From positions 504,156,301 to 504,220,300 of the forward strand of contig NC_053390.1 in assembly GCF_905171765.1 (NCBI RefSeq): a DNA stretch of 64,000 nt, read 5' to 3'. The notes beneath the pieces are model-generated. The model was not told the origin of the DNA and searched no databases. It was given only the letters and a program-made list of their open reading frames with translations. Positions 1-12,392 of the stretch are shown in pieces. The position numbers and the translations under genes were made by a program. The stretch comes from Bufo bufo. Taxonomy: Eukaryota > Chordata > Amphibia > Anura > Bufonidae. Each line of letters begins with the position of its first letter. Within the stretch, counting starts at the first letter, position 1.

Positions 1-2900
1 TAACAGTTTCCGATTTTGCCCCTCTGCCATTCATGGAGGGAAGATGGTACAGACAAGCTGGAGGTCTCCTCTTGGAGCCCAAGTCCCCTTCTACCATCCC
101 TGCAAGTCTGGGATCCCTAGCTTGAAAGAAGGGCTCTGGGCTGAACTTCCATGATTCAGGGGGACTTTGTGCAAAATGTATCCAGGGGCCATGGAAGTCA
201 AATCGGGTAACATTTTCCGATTTTGCCCCTCTGCCATTCATGGAGGGAAGATGGTACAGACAAGCTGGAGGTCTCCTCTTGGAGCCCAAGTCCCCTTCTA
301 CCATCCCTGCAAGTCTTGGATCCCTAGCTTGAAAGAAAAGCTCTGGGCTGAACTTCCATGATTCAGGGGGACTTTGTGCAAAATGTATCCAGGGGCTATG
401 GAAGTCAAATCGGGTAACATTTTCCGATTTTGTCCCTCTGTCATTCATGGAGGGAAGCTGGTAGAGACAAGCTGGCGGTCTCCTCTTGGAGCCCAAGTCC
501 CCTTCTACCATCCCTGCAAGTCTGGGATCCCTAGCTCCAAGGGAAGCCGCCGGGCTGAACTTCCATGGATGAGGGGGACTTTGTGCAAAATGTATCCAGG
601 GGCCATGGAAGTCAAATCGGGTAACATTTTCCGATTTTGCCCCTCTGCCATTCATGGAGGGAAGATGGTACAGACAAGCTGGAGGTCTCCTCTTGGAGCC
701 CAAGTCCCCTTCTACCATCCCTGCAAGTCTGGGATCCCTACCTTGAAAGGAAGCCGCTGGGCTGAACTTCCATGATTCAGGGGGACTTTGTGCAAAATGT
801 ATCCAGGGGCCATGGAAGTCAAATCGGGTAACATTTTCCGATTTTGCCCCTCTGCCATTCATGGAGGGAAGATGGTACAGACAAGCTAGAGGTCTCCTCT
901 TGGAGCCCAAGTCCCCTTCTACCATCCCTGCAAGTCTGGGATCCCTAGCTTGAAAGAAGGGCTCTGGGCTGAACTTCCATGATTCAGGGGGACTTTGTGC
1001 AAAATGTATCCGGGGGCCATGGAAGTCAAATCGGGTAACATTTTCCGATTTTGCCCCTCTGCCATTCATGGAGGGAAGGTGGCACAGACAAGCTGGAGGT
1101 CTCCTCTTGGAGCCCAAGTCCCCTTCTACCATCCCTGCAAGTCTGGGATCCCTACCTTGAAAGGAAGCCGCTGGGCTGAACTTCCATGATTCAGGGGGAC
1201 TTTGTGCAAAATGTATCCAGGGGCTATGGAAGTCAAATCGGGTAACATTTTCCGATTTTGCCCCTCTGCCATTCATGGAGGGAAGATGGTACAGACAAGC
1301 TGGAGGTCTCCTCTTGGAGCCCAAGTCCCCTTCTACCATCCCTGCAAGTCTGGGATCCCTAGCTTGAAAGAAGGGCTCTGGGCTGAACTTCCATGATTCA
1401 GGGGGACTTTGTGCAAAATGTATCCAGGGGCCATGGAAGTCAAATCGGGTAACATTTTCCGATTTTGCCCCTCTGCCATTCATGGAGGGAAGATGGTACA
1501 GACAAGCTGGAGGTCTCCTCTTGGAGCCCAAGTCCCCTTCTACCATCCCTGCAAGTCTGGGATCCCTACCTTGAAAGGAAGCCGCTGGGCTGAACTTCCA
1601 TGATTCAGGGGGACTTTGTGCAAAATGTATCCAGGGGCTATGGAAGTCAAATCGGGTAACATTTTCCGATTTTGCCCCTCTGCCATTCATGGAGGGAAGA
1701 TGGTACAGACAAGCTGGAGGTCTCCTCTTGGAGCCCAAGTCCCCCTCTACCATCCCTGCAAGTCTGGGATCCCTAGCTTGAAAGAAGGGCTCTGGGCTGA
1801 ACTTCCATGATTCAGGGGGACTTTGTGCAAAATGTATCCAGGGGCTATGGAAGTCAAATCGGGTAACATTTTCCGATTTTGCCCCTCTGCCATTCATGGA
1901 GGGAAGATGGTACAGACAAGCTGGAGGTCTCCTCTTGGAGCCCAAGTCCCCTTCTACCATCCCTGCAAGTCTGGGATCCCTACCTTGAAAGGAAGCCGCT
2001 GGGCTGAACTTCCATGATTCAGGGGGACTTTGTGCAAAATGTATCCAGGGGCTATGGAAGTCAAATCGGGTAACATTTTCCGATTTTGCCCCTCTGCCAT
2101 TCATGGAGGGAAGATGGTACAGACAAGCTGGAGGTCTCCTCTTGGAGCCCAAGTCCCCCTCTACCATCCCTGCAAGTCTGGGATCCCTAGCTTGAAAGAA
2201 GGGCTCTGGGCTGAACTTCCATGATTCAGGGGGACTTTGTGCAAAATGTATCCAGGGGCCATGGAAGTCAAATCGGGTAACATTTTCCGATTTTGCCCCT
2301 CTGCCATTCATGGAGGGAAGATGGTACAGACAAGCTGGAGGTCTCCTCTTGGAGCCCAAGTCCCCTTCTACCATCCCTGCAAGTCTGGGATCCCTACCTT
2401 GAAAGGAAGCCGCTGGGCTGAACTTCCATGATTCAGGGGGACTTTGTGCAAAATGTATCCAGGGGCTATGGAAGTCAAATCGGGTAACATTTTCCGATTT
2501 TGCCCCTCTGCCATTCATGGAGGGAAGATGGTACAGACAAGCTGGAGGTCTCCTCTTGGAGCCCAAGTCCCCTTCTACCATCCCTGCAAGTCTGGGATCC
2601 CTACCTTGAAAGGGGGCCGCTGGGCTGAACTTCCATGGATGAGGGGGACTTTGTGCAAAATGTATCCAGGGGCTATGGAAGTCAAATCGGGTAACATTTT
2701 CCGATTTTGCCCCTCTGCCATTCATGGAGGGAAGGTGGTACAGACAAGCTGGAGGTCTCCTCTTGGAGCCCAAGTCCCCTTCTACCATCCCTGCAAGTCT
2801 GGGATCCCTAGCTTGAAAGAAGGGCTCTGGGCTGAACTTCCATGATTCAGGGGGACTTTGTGCAAAATGTATCCGGGGGTTATGGAAGTCAAATCGGGTA
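1..2900 (+). repeat. Satellite array, 207-bp monomers
   Basis: About 14 head-to-tail units of 207 bp run off the left edge of the window. Recurrent landmarks are the ATGGAGGGAAG box, the GGAGGTCTCCTCTTGGAGCC box and GACTTTGTGCAAAATG. Two variants alternate. One carries agcttgaaagaagggctctggg-type sequence and the other accttgaaaggaagccgctggg-type sequence, so the array is partly a 414-bp dimeric higher-order repeat. Short open frames recur once per unit, but they follow from the period and are not evidence of genes. The plus-strand label marks this orientation; the array at 49,370-60,414 is the reverse complement family. Confidence 0.95.
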
Positions 2901-5900
2901 ACATTTTCCGATTTTGCCCCGCCGGGCTGAACTTCCATAAGTATGTCCGTTTGGCCGTTTTGAGAAAGAGAACCAGCTATGAGATCAAACCTGGCTGTCT
3001 CTTACCGACAGCAGTTCCAGAGCCTGGGCAGCACGGCTCGACACCCCTGGGTCTCAGCGGCATGTGACACGAAAGGGGGCCCCCCTTTCCAACACCTCCC
3101 GGAAGAAGGTAGAGAGACCCTGGGGGGTGGACAGGGTGATTTGATCCCACCATCAGTTCCATGACATCCGAGGTGTCGGCTGGGAGGCAAGACTTCCACA
3201 GGTTCAGGGGGGATTTTTGAAAATGTCTGCCCAGGAAAGGAGCACCGTAGGCGGGTAAGAATTTCTGGTTTCCCCCCTCTGCCATTCCCGGAGGGAAGGT
3301 GGTACAGACAAGCTGGAGGTCTCCTCTCGGAGCCCAAGTCCCCTTCTGCCATCCCTGCAAGTCTGGGATCCCTAGCTCCAAGGGAAGCCGCCGGGCTGAA
3401 CTTCCATGGATGAGGGGGACTTTGTGAAAAATGTATCCAGGGGTTATGGAAGTCAAATCGGGTAACATTTTCCGATTTTGCCCCTCTGCCATTCATGGAG
3501 GGAAGGTGGTACAGACAAGCTGGAGGTCTCCTCTTGGAGCCCAAGTCCCCTTCTACCATCCCTGCAAGTCTGGGATCCCTAGCTTGAAAGAAGGGCTCTG
3601 GGCTGAACTTTCATGATTCAGGGGGACTTTGTGCAAAATGTATCCAGGGGCCATGGAAGTCAAATCGGGTAACATTTTCCGATTTTGCCCCTCTGCCATT
3701 CATGGAGGGAAGGTGGTACAGACAAGCTGGAGGTCTCCTCTTGGAGCCCAAGTCCCCTTCTACCATCCCTGCAAGTCTGGGATCCCTACCTTGAAAGGGG
3801 GCCGCTGGGCTGAACTTCCATGATTCAGGGGGACTTTGTGCAAAATGTATCCAGGGGTTATGGAAGTCAAATCGGGTAACATTTTCAGATTTTGCCCCTC
3901 TGCCATTCATGGAGGGAAGATGATACAAACAAGCTGGAGGTCTCCTCTTGGAGCCCAAGTCCCCCTTTACCATCCCTGCAAGTCTTGGATCCCTAGCTTG
4001 AAAGAAGGGCTCTGGGCTGAACTTCCATGATTCAGGGGGACTTTGTGAAAAATGTATCCGGGGGTTATGGAAGTCAAATCGGGTAACATTTTCCGATTTT
4101 GCCCCTCTGCCATTCATGGAGGGAAGATGGTACAGACAAGCTGGAGGTCTCCTCTTGGAGCCCAAGTCCCCTTCTACCATCCCTGCAAGTCTGGGATCCC
4201 TAGCTTGAAAGAAGGGCTCTGGGCTGAACTTCCATGATTCAGGGGGACTTTGTGCAAAATGTATCCGGGGGTTATGGAAGTCAAATCGGGTAACATTTTC
4301 CGATTTTGCCCCGCCGGGCTGAACTTCCATAAGTATGTCCGTTTGGCCGTTTTGAGAAAGAGAACCAGCTATGAGATCAAACCTGGCTGTCTCTTACCGA
4401 CAGCAGTTCCAGAGCCTGGGCAGGACGGCTCGAGACCCCTGGGTCTCAGCGGCATGTGACACGAAAGGGGGCCCCCCTTTCCAACACCTCCCGGAAGAAG
4501 GTAGAGAGACCCTGGGGGGTGGACAGGGTGATTTGATCCCACCATCAGTTCCATGACATCCGAGGTGTCGGCTGGGAGGCAAGACTTCCACAGGTTCAGG
4601 GGGGATTTTTGGAAATGTCTGCCCAGGAAAGGAGCACCGTAGGCGGGTAAGAATTTCTGATTTCCCCCCTCTGCCATTCCCGGAGGGAAGGTGGTAAAGA
4701 CAAGCTGGAGGTCTCCTCTTGGAGCCCAAGTCCCCTTCTGCCATCCCTGCAAGTCTGGGATCCCTAGCTCCAAGGGAAGCCGCCGGGATGAACTTCCATG
4801 GATGAGGGGGACTTTGTGCAAAATGTATCCGGGGGTTATGGAAGTCAAATCGGGTAACATTTTCCGATTTTGCCCCGCCGGGCTGAACTTCCATAAGTAT
4901 GTCCGTTTGGCCGTTTTGTGAAAGAGAACCAGCTATGAGATCAAACCTGGCTGTCTCTTACCGACAGCAGTTCCAGAGCCTGGGCAGGACGGCTCGACAC
5001 CCCTGGGTCTCAGCGTCATGTGACACGAAAGGGGGCCCCCCTTTCCAACACCTCCCGGAAGAAGGTAGAGAGACCCTGGGGGGTGGACAGGGTGATTTGA
5101 TCCCACCATCAGTTCCATGACATCCGAGGTGTCGGCTGGGAGGCAAGACTTCCACAGGTTCAGGGGGGATTTTTGGAAATGTCTGCCCAGGAAAGGAGCA
5201 CCGTAGGCGGGTAAGAATTTCTGATTTCCCCCCTCAGCCATTCATGGAGGGTAGATGGTACAGACAAGCTGGAGGTCTCCTCTTGGAGCCCAAGTCCCCT
5301 TCTACCATCCCTGCAAGTCTGGGATCCCTAGCTTGAAAGAAGGGCTCTGGGCTGAACTTCCATGATTCAGGGGGACTTTGTGCAAAATGTATCCAGGGGC
5401 TATGGAAGTCAAATCGGGTAACATTTTCCGATTTTGCCCCTCTGCCATTCATGGAGGGAAGATGGTACAGACAAGCTGGAGGTCTCCTCTTGGAGCCCAA
5501 GTCCCCTTCTATCATCCCTGCAAGTCTGGGATCCCTACCTTGAAAGGAAGCCGCTGGGCTGAACTTCCATGATTCAGGGGGACTTTGTGCAAAATGTATC
5601 CAGGGGCTATGGAAGTCAAATCGGGTAACATTTTCCGATTTTGCCCCTCAGCCATTCATGGAGGGAAGATGGTACAGACAAGCTGGAGGTCTCCACTTGG
5701 AGCCCAAGTCCCCTTCTACCATCCCTGCAAGTCTGGGATCCCTAGCTTGAAAGAAGGGCTCTGGGCTGAACTTCCATGATTCAGGGGGACTTTGTGCAAA
5801 ATGTATCCAGGGGCTATGGAAGTCAAATCGGGTAACATTTTGCGATTTTGCCCCGCCGTTCTGAACTTCCATAAGTATGTCCGTTTGGCCGTTTTGTGAA

Positions 5901-8010
5901 AGAGAACCAGCTATGAGATCAAACCTGGCTGTCTCTTACCGACAGCAGTTCCAGAGCCTGGGCAGGACGGCTCGACACCCCTGGGTCTCAGCGGCATGTG
6001 ACACGAAAGGGGGCCCCCCTTTCCAACACCTCCCGGAAGAAGGTAGAGAGACCCTGGGGGGTGGACAGGGTGATTTGATCCCACCATCAGTTCCATGACA
6101 TCCGAGGTGTCGGCTGGGAGGCAAGACTTCCACAGGTTCAGGGGGGATTTTTGGAAATGTCTGCCCAGGAAAGGAGCACCGTAGGCGGGTAAGAATTTCT
6201 GATTTCCCCCCTCTGCCATTCATGGAGGGAAGATGGTACAGACAAGCTGGAGGTCTCCTCTTGGAGCTTAAGTCCCCTTCTACCATCCCTGCAAGTCTGG
6301 GATCCCTACCTTGAAAGGGGGCCGCCGGGCTGAACTTCCATGATTCAGGGGGACTTTGTGCAAAATGTATCCAGGGGCTATGGAAGTCAAATCGGGTAAC
6401 ATTTTGCGATTTTGCCCCGCCGGGCTGAACTTCCATAAGTATGTCCGTTTGGCCGTTTTGAGAAAGAGAACCAGCTATGAGATCAAACCTGGCTGTCTCT
6501 TACCGACAGCAGTTCCAGAGCCTGGGCAGGACGGCTCGACACCCCTGGGTCTCAGCGGCATGTGACACGAAAGGGGGCCCCCCTTTCCAACACCTCCCGG
6601 AAGAAGGTAGAGAGACCCTGGGGGGTGTGCAGGGTGTTTTGATCCCACCATCAGTTCCATGACCTCCGAGGTGTCGGCTGGGAGGCAAGACTTCCACAGG
6701 TTCAGGGGGGATTTTTGGAAATGTCTGCCCAGGAAAGGAGCACCGTAGGCGGGTAAGAATTTCTGATTTCCCCCCTCTGCCATTCATGGAGGGAAGATGG
6801 TACAGACAAGCTGGAGGTCTCCTCTTGGAGCCCAAGTCCCCTTCTACCATCCCTGCAAGTCTGGGATCCCTACCTTGAAAGGGGGCCGCCGGGCTGAACT
6901 TCCATGATTCAGGGGGACTTTGTGCAAAATGTATCCAGGGGCTATGGAAGTCAAATCGGGTAACATTTTCCGATTTTGCCCCGCCGGGCTGAACTTCCAT
7001 AAGTATGTCCGTTTGGCCGTTTTGAGAAAGAGAACCAGCTATGAGATCAAACCTGGCTGTCTCTTACCGACAGCAGTTCCAGAGCCTGGGCAGGACGGCT
7101 CGACACCCCTGGGTCTCAGCGGCATGTGACACGAAAGGGGGCCCCCCTTTCCAACACCTCCCGGAAGAAGGTAGAGAGACCCTGGGGGGTGTGCAGGGTG
7201 TTTTGATCCCACCATCAGTTCCATGACCTCCGAGGTGTCGGCTGGGAGGCAAGACTTCCACAGGTTCAGGGGGGATTTTTGGAAATGTCTGCCCAGGAAA
7301 GGAGCACCGTAGGCGGGTAAGAATTTCTGATTTCCCCCCTCTGCCATTCCCGGAGGGAAGGTGGTACAGACAAGCTGGAGGTCTCCTCTGGGAGCCCAAG
7401 TCCCCTTCTACCATCCCTGCAAGTCTTGGATCCCTAGCTTGAAAGAAGGACTCTGGGCTGAACTTCCATGATCCAGGGGGACTTTGTGCAAAATGTATCC
7501 GGGGGCTGTGGAAGTCAAATCGGGTAACATTTTCCGATTTTGCCCCGCCGGGCTGAACTTCCATAAGTATGTCCGTTTGGCCGTTTTGAGAAAGAGAACC
7601 AGCTATGAGATCAAACCTGGCTGTCTCTTACCGACAGCAGTTCCAGAGGCTGGGCAGGACGGCTCGAGACCCCTGGGTCTCAGCGGCATGTGACACGAAA
7701 GGGGGCCCCCCTTTCCAACACCTCCCGGAAGAAGGTAGAAAAACCCTGGGGGGTGTGCAGGGTGTTTTGATCCCACCATCAGTTCCATGACATCCGAGGT
7801 GTCGGCTGGGAGGCAAGACTTCCACAGGTTCAGGGGGGATTTTTGGAAATGTCTGCCCAGGAAAGGAGCACCGTAGGCGGGTAAGAATTTCTGATTCCCC
7901 CCCTCTGCCATTCCCGGAGGGAAGGTGGTACAGACAAGCTGGAGGTCTCCTCTCGGAGCCCAAGTCCCCCTCTACCATCCCTGCAAGTCTCGGCTCCCTA
8001 GCCCCGAAGG
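2901..8010 (+). repeat. Composite satellite: 207-bp units with 357-bp inserts
   Basis: Here 207-bp units alternate with a segment of about 357 bp that starts near gccgggctgaacttccataag (about 2,920, 4,312, 4,876, 5,854, 6,418, 6,982 and 7,546). The last four starts are spaced exactly 564 bp apart, a 207+357 higher-order unit. The first part of the 357-bp segment resembles the 270-bp repeat found at 8,701-11,590 (shared blocks AGAACCAGCTATGAGATC, CAGCAGTTCCAGAGCCTGGG and AAGGTAGAGAG). Its second part resembles a diverged 207-bp unit (ggttcaggggggattttt, cgggtaagaatttctgattt). The composite therefore looks like a recombinant between two related satellite families. Confidence 0.9.
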
Positions 8011-8700
8011 GGGGCCGAGAAGAAGGTAGAGAGGCTCCAGGGGGTGAACAGTGTGTTCACGTCCCACCAGCAGTTCCAGGGGCCTGGGTAGGAGTCCCCC
8101 ACTCCTCCCCCTGTCTTCTCCACCCTCAGATCCTGTTGTCTGTGCGAACCTCCTCCACCCACCCTAGATCGATTTGGCATGTCGCGACCCGGCGGGTAGG
8201 GACCCTCGCTCGGCCGGACTTTGGAGTCCGTGCCGGCATACGGCGAGCGTGTCCCCTCTCCCTTCTAGCCCGGGTTCGACGCTGTGTGTGGCGGCGCTCT
8301 GAGCACAAGTCCCCCTCTACAAGCCTTCAAGTCGCGGTTTTCTAGAGAAGAAGGTAGAGAGGCTTCAGGGGGGGTGAACTGTGTGGTCACATCCCACCAG
8401 CAGTTCCAGGGGCCTGGGTAGGAGTCGCCCACTCCTCCCGCTGGCACAGAGAACCGTGTGGACTTTGTCATTTTTCTTGGAGAGAGAGAGAGGACCATGA
8501 CAAGGGGATGGAGTCGAGGGGCGCATCCCGCCAGCAGTTCCAGGGGCCCGGGCAGGAGTCCCCCACCCCGGCCCTTTCTCCGCCAAAAGTGTAAGGGGGA
8601 CTTGCTATTCGGAAGCGGGCGACCGTGGAGAGTAAACCCGGTGGGGTTGCCCCCCCCCCACCCCCGGCAGTCCCATGGGGCCCGGGCACGAGACCCCCTC
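8011..8700 (+). repeat. Diverged satellite transition zone
   Basis: Modules of about 130-140 bp recur with much lower identity than in the arrays on either side. Each has AAGGTAGAGAGGCT, a GTGAAC...CATCCCACCAGCAGTTCCAGGGGCCTGGG core and CACTCCTCCC. A GC-rich segment at about 8,160-8,300 has no match to the modules and I do not recognise it. The zone suggests that the ancestral unit of the whole satellite was a module of roughly 135 bp, two of which make the 270-bp repeat. Confidence 0.7.
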
Positions 8701-11590
8701 TCCTCCCGCCGGCAAGAGAAGGTAGAAAGATGGACTTTGTTGGTTTGAGCGAGAGAACCAGCTATGAGATCGAACCTGGCCGTCGCATACCGACAGCAGT
8801 TCCAGAGCCTGGGCATGACGGCTCGACACCCCTGGGTCTCAGCGTCATGTGACACGAAAGGGGGCCCCCCTTTCCAACACCTCCCGGAAGAAGGTAGAGA
8901 GGCCCAGGGGAGCGAACTGGGTGGGCGCATCCCACCGGCAGTTCGAGGGGCCTGGGCAGGAGTCGCACACTCCTCCCGCCGGCAAGAGAAGGTAGAAAGA
9001 TGGACTTTGTTGGTTTGAGCGAGAGAACCAGCTATGAGATCGAACCTGGCCGTCGCATACCGACAGCAGTTCCAGAGCCTGGGCATGACGGCTCGACACC
9101 CCTGGGTCTCAGCGTCATGTGACACGAAAGGGGGCCCCCCTTTCCAACACCTCCCGGAAGAAGGTAGAGAGGCCCAGGGGAGCGAACTGGGTGGGCGCAT
9201 CCCACCGGCAGTTCGAGGGGCCTGGGCAGGAGTCGCACACTCCTCCCGCCGGCAAGAGAAGGTAGAAAGATGGACTTTGTTGGTTTGAGCGAGAGAACCA
9301 GCTATGAGATCGAACCTGGCCGTCGCATACCGACAGCAGTTCCAGAGCCTGGGCAGGACGGCTCGACACCCCTGGGTCTCAGCGTCATGTGACACGAGAG
9401 GGGGCCCCCCTTTCCAACACCTCCCGGAAGAAGGTAGAGAGGCCCAGGGGAGCGAACTGGGTGGGCGCATCCCACCGGCAGTTCGAGGGGCCTGGGCAGG
9501 AGTCGCACACTCCTCCCGCCGGCAAGAGAAGGTAGAAAGATGGACTTTGTTGGTTTGAGCGAGAGAACCAGCTATGAGATCAAACCTGGTCGTCGCATAC
9601 CGACAGCAGTTCCAGAGCCTGGGCAGGACGGCTCGACACCCCTGGGACTCAGCGTCATGTGACACGAGAGGGGGCCCCCCTTTCCAACACCTCCCGGAAG
9701 AAGGTAGAGAGGCCCAGGGGAGCGAACTGGGTGGGCGCATCCCACCGGCAGTTCGAGGGGCCTGGGCAGGAGTCGCACACTCCTCCCGCCGGCAAGAGAA
9801 GGTAGAAAGATGGACTTTGTTGGTTTGAGCGAGAGAACCAGCTATGAGATCAAACCTGGTCGTCGCATACCGACAGCAGTTCCAGAGCCTGGGCAGGACG
9901 GCTCGACACCCCTGGGACTCAGCGTCATGTGACACGAGAGGGGGCCCCCCTTTCCAACACCTCCCGGAAGAAGGTAGAGAGGCCCAGGGGAGCGAACTGG
10001 GTGGGCGCATCCCACCGGCAGTTCGAGGGGCCTGGGCAGGAGTCGCACACTCCTCCCGCCGGCAAGAGAAGGTAGAAAGATGGACTTTGTTGGTTTGAGC
10101 GAGAGAACCAGCTATGAGATCAAACCTGGTCGTCGCATACCGACAGCAGTTCCAGAGCCTGGGCAGGACGGCTCGACACCCCTGGGTCTCAGCGTCATGT
10201 GACACGAGAGGGGGCCCCCCTTTCCAACACCTGCCGGAAGAAGGTAGAGAGGCCCAGGGGAGCGAACTGGGTGGGCGCATCCCACCGGCAGTTCGAGGGG
10301 CCTGGGCAGGAGTCGCACACTCCTCCCGCCGGCAAGAGAAGGTAGAAAGATGGACTTTGTTGGTTTGAGCGAGAGAACCAGCTATGAGATCAAACCTGGT
10401 CGTCGCATACCGACAGCAGTTCCAGAGCCTGGGCAGGACGGCTCGACACCCCTGGGTCTCAGCGTCATGTGACACGAGAGGGGGCCCCCCTTTCCAACAC
10501 CTCCCGGAAGAAGGTAGAGAGGCCCAGGGGAGCGAACTGGGTGGGCGCATCCCACCGGCAGTTCGAGGGGCCTGGGCAGGAGTCGCACACTCCTCCCGCC
10601 GGCAAGAGAAGGTAGAAAGATGGACTTTGTTGGTTTGAGCGAGAGAACCAGCTATGAGATCAAACCTGGTCGTCGCATACCGACAGCAGTTCCAGAGCCT
10701 GGGCAGGACGGCTCGACACCCCTGGGTCTCAGCGTCATGTGACACGAGAGGGGGCCCCCCTTTCCAACACCTCCCGGAAGAAGGTAGAGAGGCCCAGGGG
10801 AGCGAACTGGGTGGGCGCATCCCACCGGCAGTTCGAGGGGCCTGGGCAGGAGTCGCACACTCCTCCCGCCGGCAAGAGAAGGTAGAAAGATGGACTTTGT
10901 TGGTTTGAGCGAGAGAACCAGCTATGAGATCAAACCTGGTCGTCGCATACCGACAGCAGTTCCAGAGCCTGGGCAGGACGGCTCGACACCCCTGGGTCTC
11001 AGCGTCATGTGACACGAGAGGGGGCCCCCCTTTCCAACACCTCCCGGAAGAAGGTAGAGAGGCCCAGGGGAGCGAACTGGGTGGGCGCATCCCACCGGCA
11101 GTTCGAGGGGCCTGGGCAGGAGTCGCACACTCCTCCCGCCGGCAAGAGAAGGTAGAAAGATGGACTTTGTTGGTTTGAGCGAGAGAACCAGCTATGAGAT
11201 CAAACCTGGTCGTCGCATACCGACAGCAGTTCCAGAGCCTGGGCAGGACGGCTCGACACCCCTGGGTCTCAGCGTCATGTGACACGAGAGGGGGCCCCCC
11301 TTTCCAACACCTCCCGGAAGAAGGTAGAGAGGCCCAGGGGAGCGAACTGGGTGGGCGCATCCCACCGGCAGTTCGAGGGGCCTGGGCAGGAGTCGCACAC
11401 TCCTCCCGCCGGCAAGAGAAGGTAGAAAGATGGACTTTGTTGGTTTGAGCGAGAGAACCAGCTATGAGATCAAACCTGGTCGTCGCATACCGACAGCAGT
11501 TCCAGAGCCTGGGCAGGACGGCTCGACACCCCTGGGTCTCAGCGTCATGTGACACGAGAGGGGGCCCCCCTTTCCAACACCTGGTGGAAG
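8701..11590 (+). repeat. Satellite array, 270-bp units (about 10.7 copies)
   Basis: Units of exactly 270 bp start at tcctcccgccggcaagagaagg and repeat with only a handful of substitutions. Sequence variants form a left-to-right gradient. Units 1-2 have gatcgaacctggccg and gggcatgacg, later units have gatcaaacctggtcg and gggcaggacg, and two adjacent units share gggactcag. This is the pattern expected from local unequal exchange or gene conversion. Each unit contains two related halves of about 135 bp and the GC-rich near-palindrome aaagggggccccccttt. Because 270 is a multiple of three, one minus-strand frame stays open for 1,161 codons (8,265-11,750); I treat this as a by-product of the period. 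Confidence 0.95.
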
Positions 11591-12245
11591 AAGGTAGAGA
11601 GGCTCCGGGGGGTGAACTGCTTGGGTGCACCTCACCAGCAGTACCAGGGGCCTGGGCAGGAGTCCCCCACTGCTCCTGCTGACAGAGAAGGGCTGTCTTT
11701 CTCGTTTTGAGAGATATGACCGTAAATGAGAATGAATCTGACTGTTGCACCCGCTATCAGTTCCAGGGGTTCGGGGAGGAGCCCCCCACTTCTCCCGCTG
11801 AAAAAGAGAAGGGTCGGACTATATTGTTTTGAGAAAGAGCGGACCGTGAATGAGGGTGCACTGAGAAGGTGCACCCAACATGATGTTCCAGTGGCTGGGC
11901 ATTTCGAGTCCCCATTTCCCCTTTCAAGGGGATGGGGTGTCATGGCAGGGGAGTCAAGTCTCCCATACCTTGCGGAAGAAGTTAGCGAGTCCTAAGGGGT
12001 GAACTGCGTGGTCGTACCCCACTATCAGTTCCATGGCCTTGTATGGTTCAGACATCTCTCCTATGGTGCACCGGGCTCCCTTGCCAAGGAGTAGTTCCAT
12101 GGAAGCAGTAGAGAGAAGGAGGTACATGCCGTTGGTTCACTCGAAGGCAGACAAGTGTCAGCGGATATCTGCCAAGCCGTCAGCCCTGCAGCTGCCATTA
12201 CACGGGCTGTCAGCAGTTAATCTTGCCCGAGACTACAGACCCTAA
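11591..12245 (+). repeat. Degenerate edge of the satellite array
   Basis: Three or four diverged modules continue past the homogeneous array. They are recognised by GAAGGTAGAGAGGCTC, GCAGTACCAGGGGCCTGGGCAGG, TCAGTTCCAGGGGTTCGGGGAGG and the CCCACTNCTCC box, with identity falling steadily to the right. This is the usual appearance of an array flank that escapes homogenisation. The array fades out at about 12,245, and 12,246-12,392 is AT-rich sequence I do not recognise. Confidence 0.7.
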
Positions 12246-12392
12246 AAGCTATTCCCTAATCACTACCTAACACGAAATAGCTAAATAAGAGTTTGAATTC
12301 GAATTTTTTGAACAATGAAAATGCACAGCACACAACCACCAGCTCCCATCTCTCCAAAAACCAACCCCACAAAATGGATGCCGGGGAGTGCC

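Noticed and set aside
1..2900. A CRISPR-like array
   Set aside because: Units are contiguous 207-bp satellites with no short repeat-spacer alternation and no cas genes, and the genome is eukaryotic.
8140..8310. A GC-rich rRNA or Pol I promoter segment
   Set aside because: Parts look rDNA-like (CCCGGCGGGTAGGGAC), but I could not align it to 18S, 5.8S, 28S or 5S sequence, so no RNA gene is annotated.
8265..11750. A 1,161-codon minus-strand frame as a real gene
   Set aside because: It lies wholly in a 270-bp satellite, has no domain, and the plus strand is also open for 84 codons in each unit. The openness follows from a period divisible by three.
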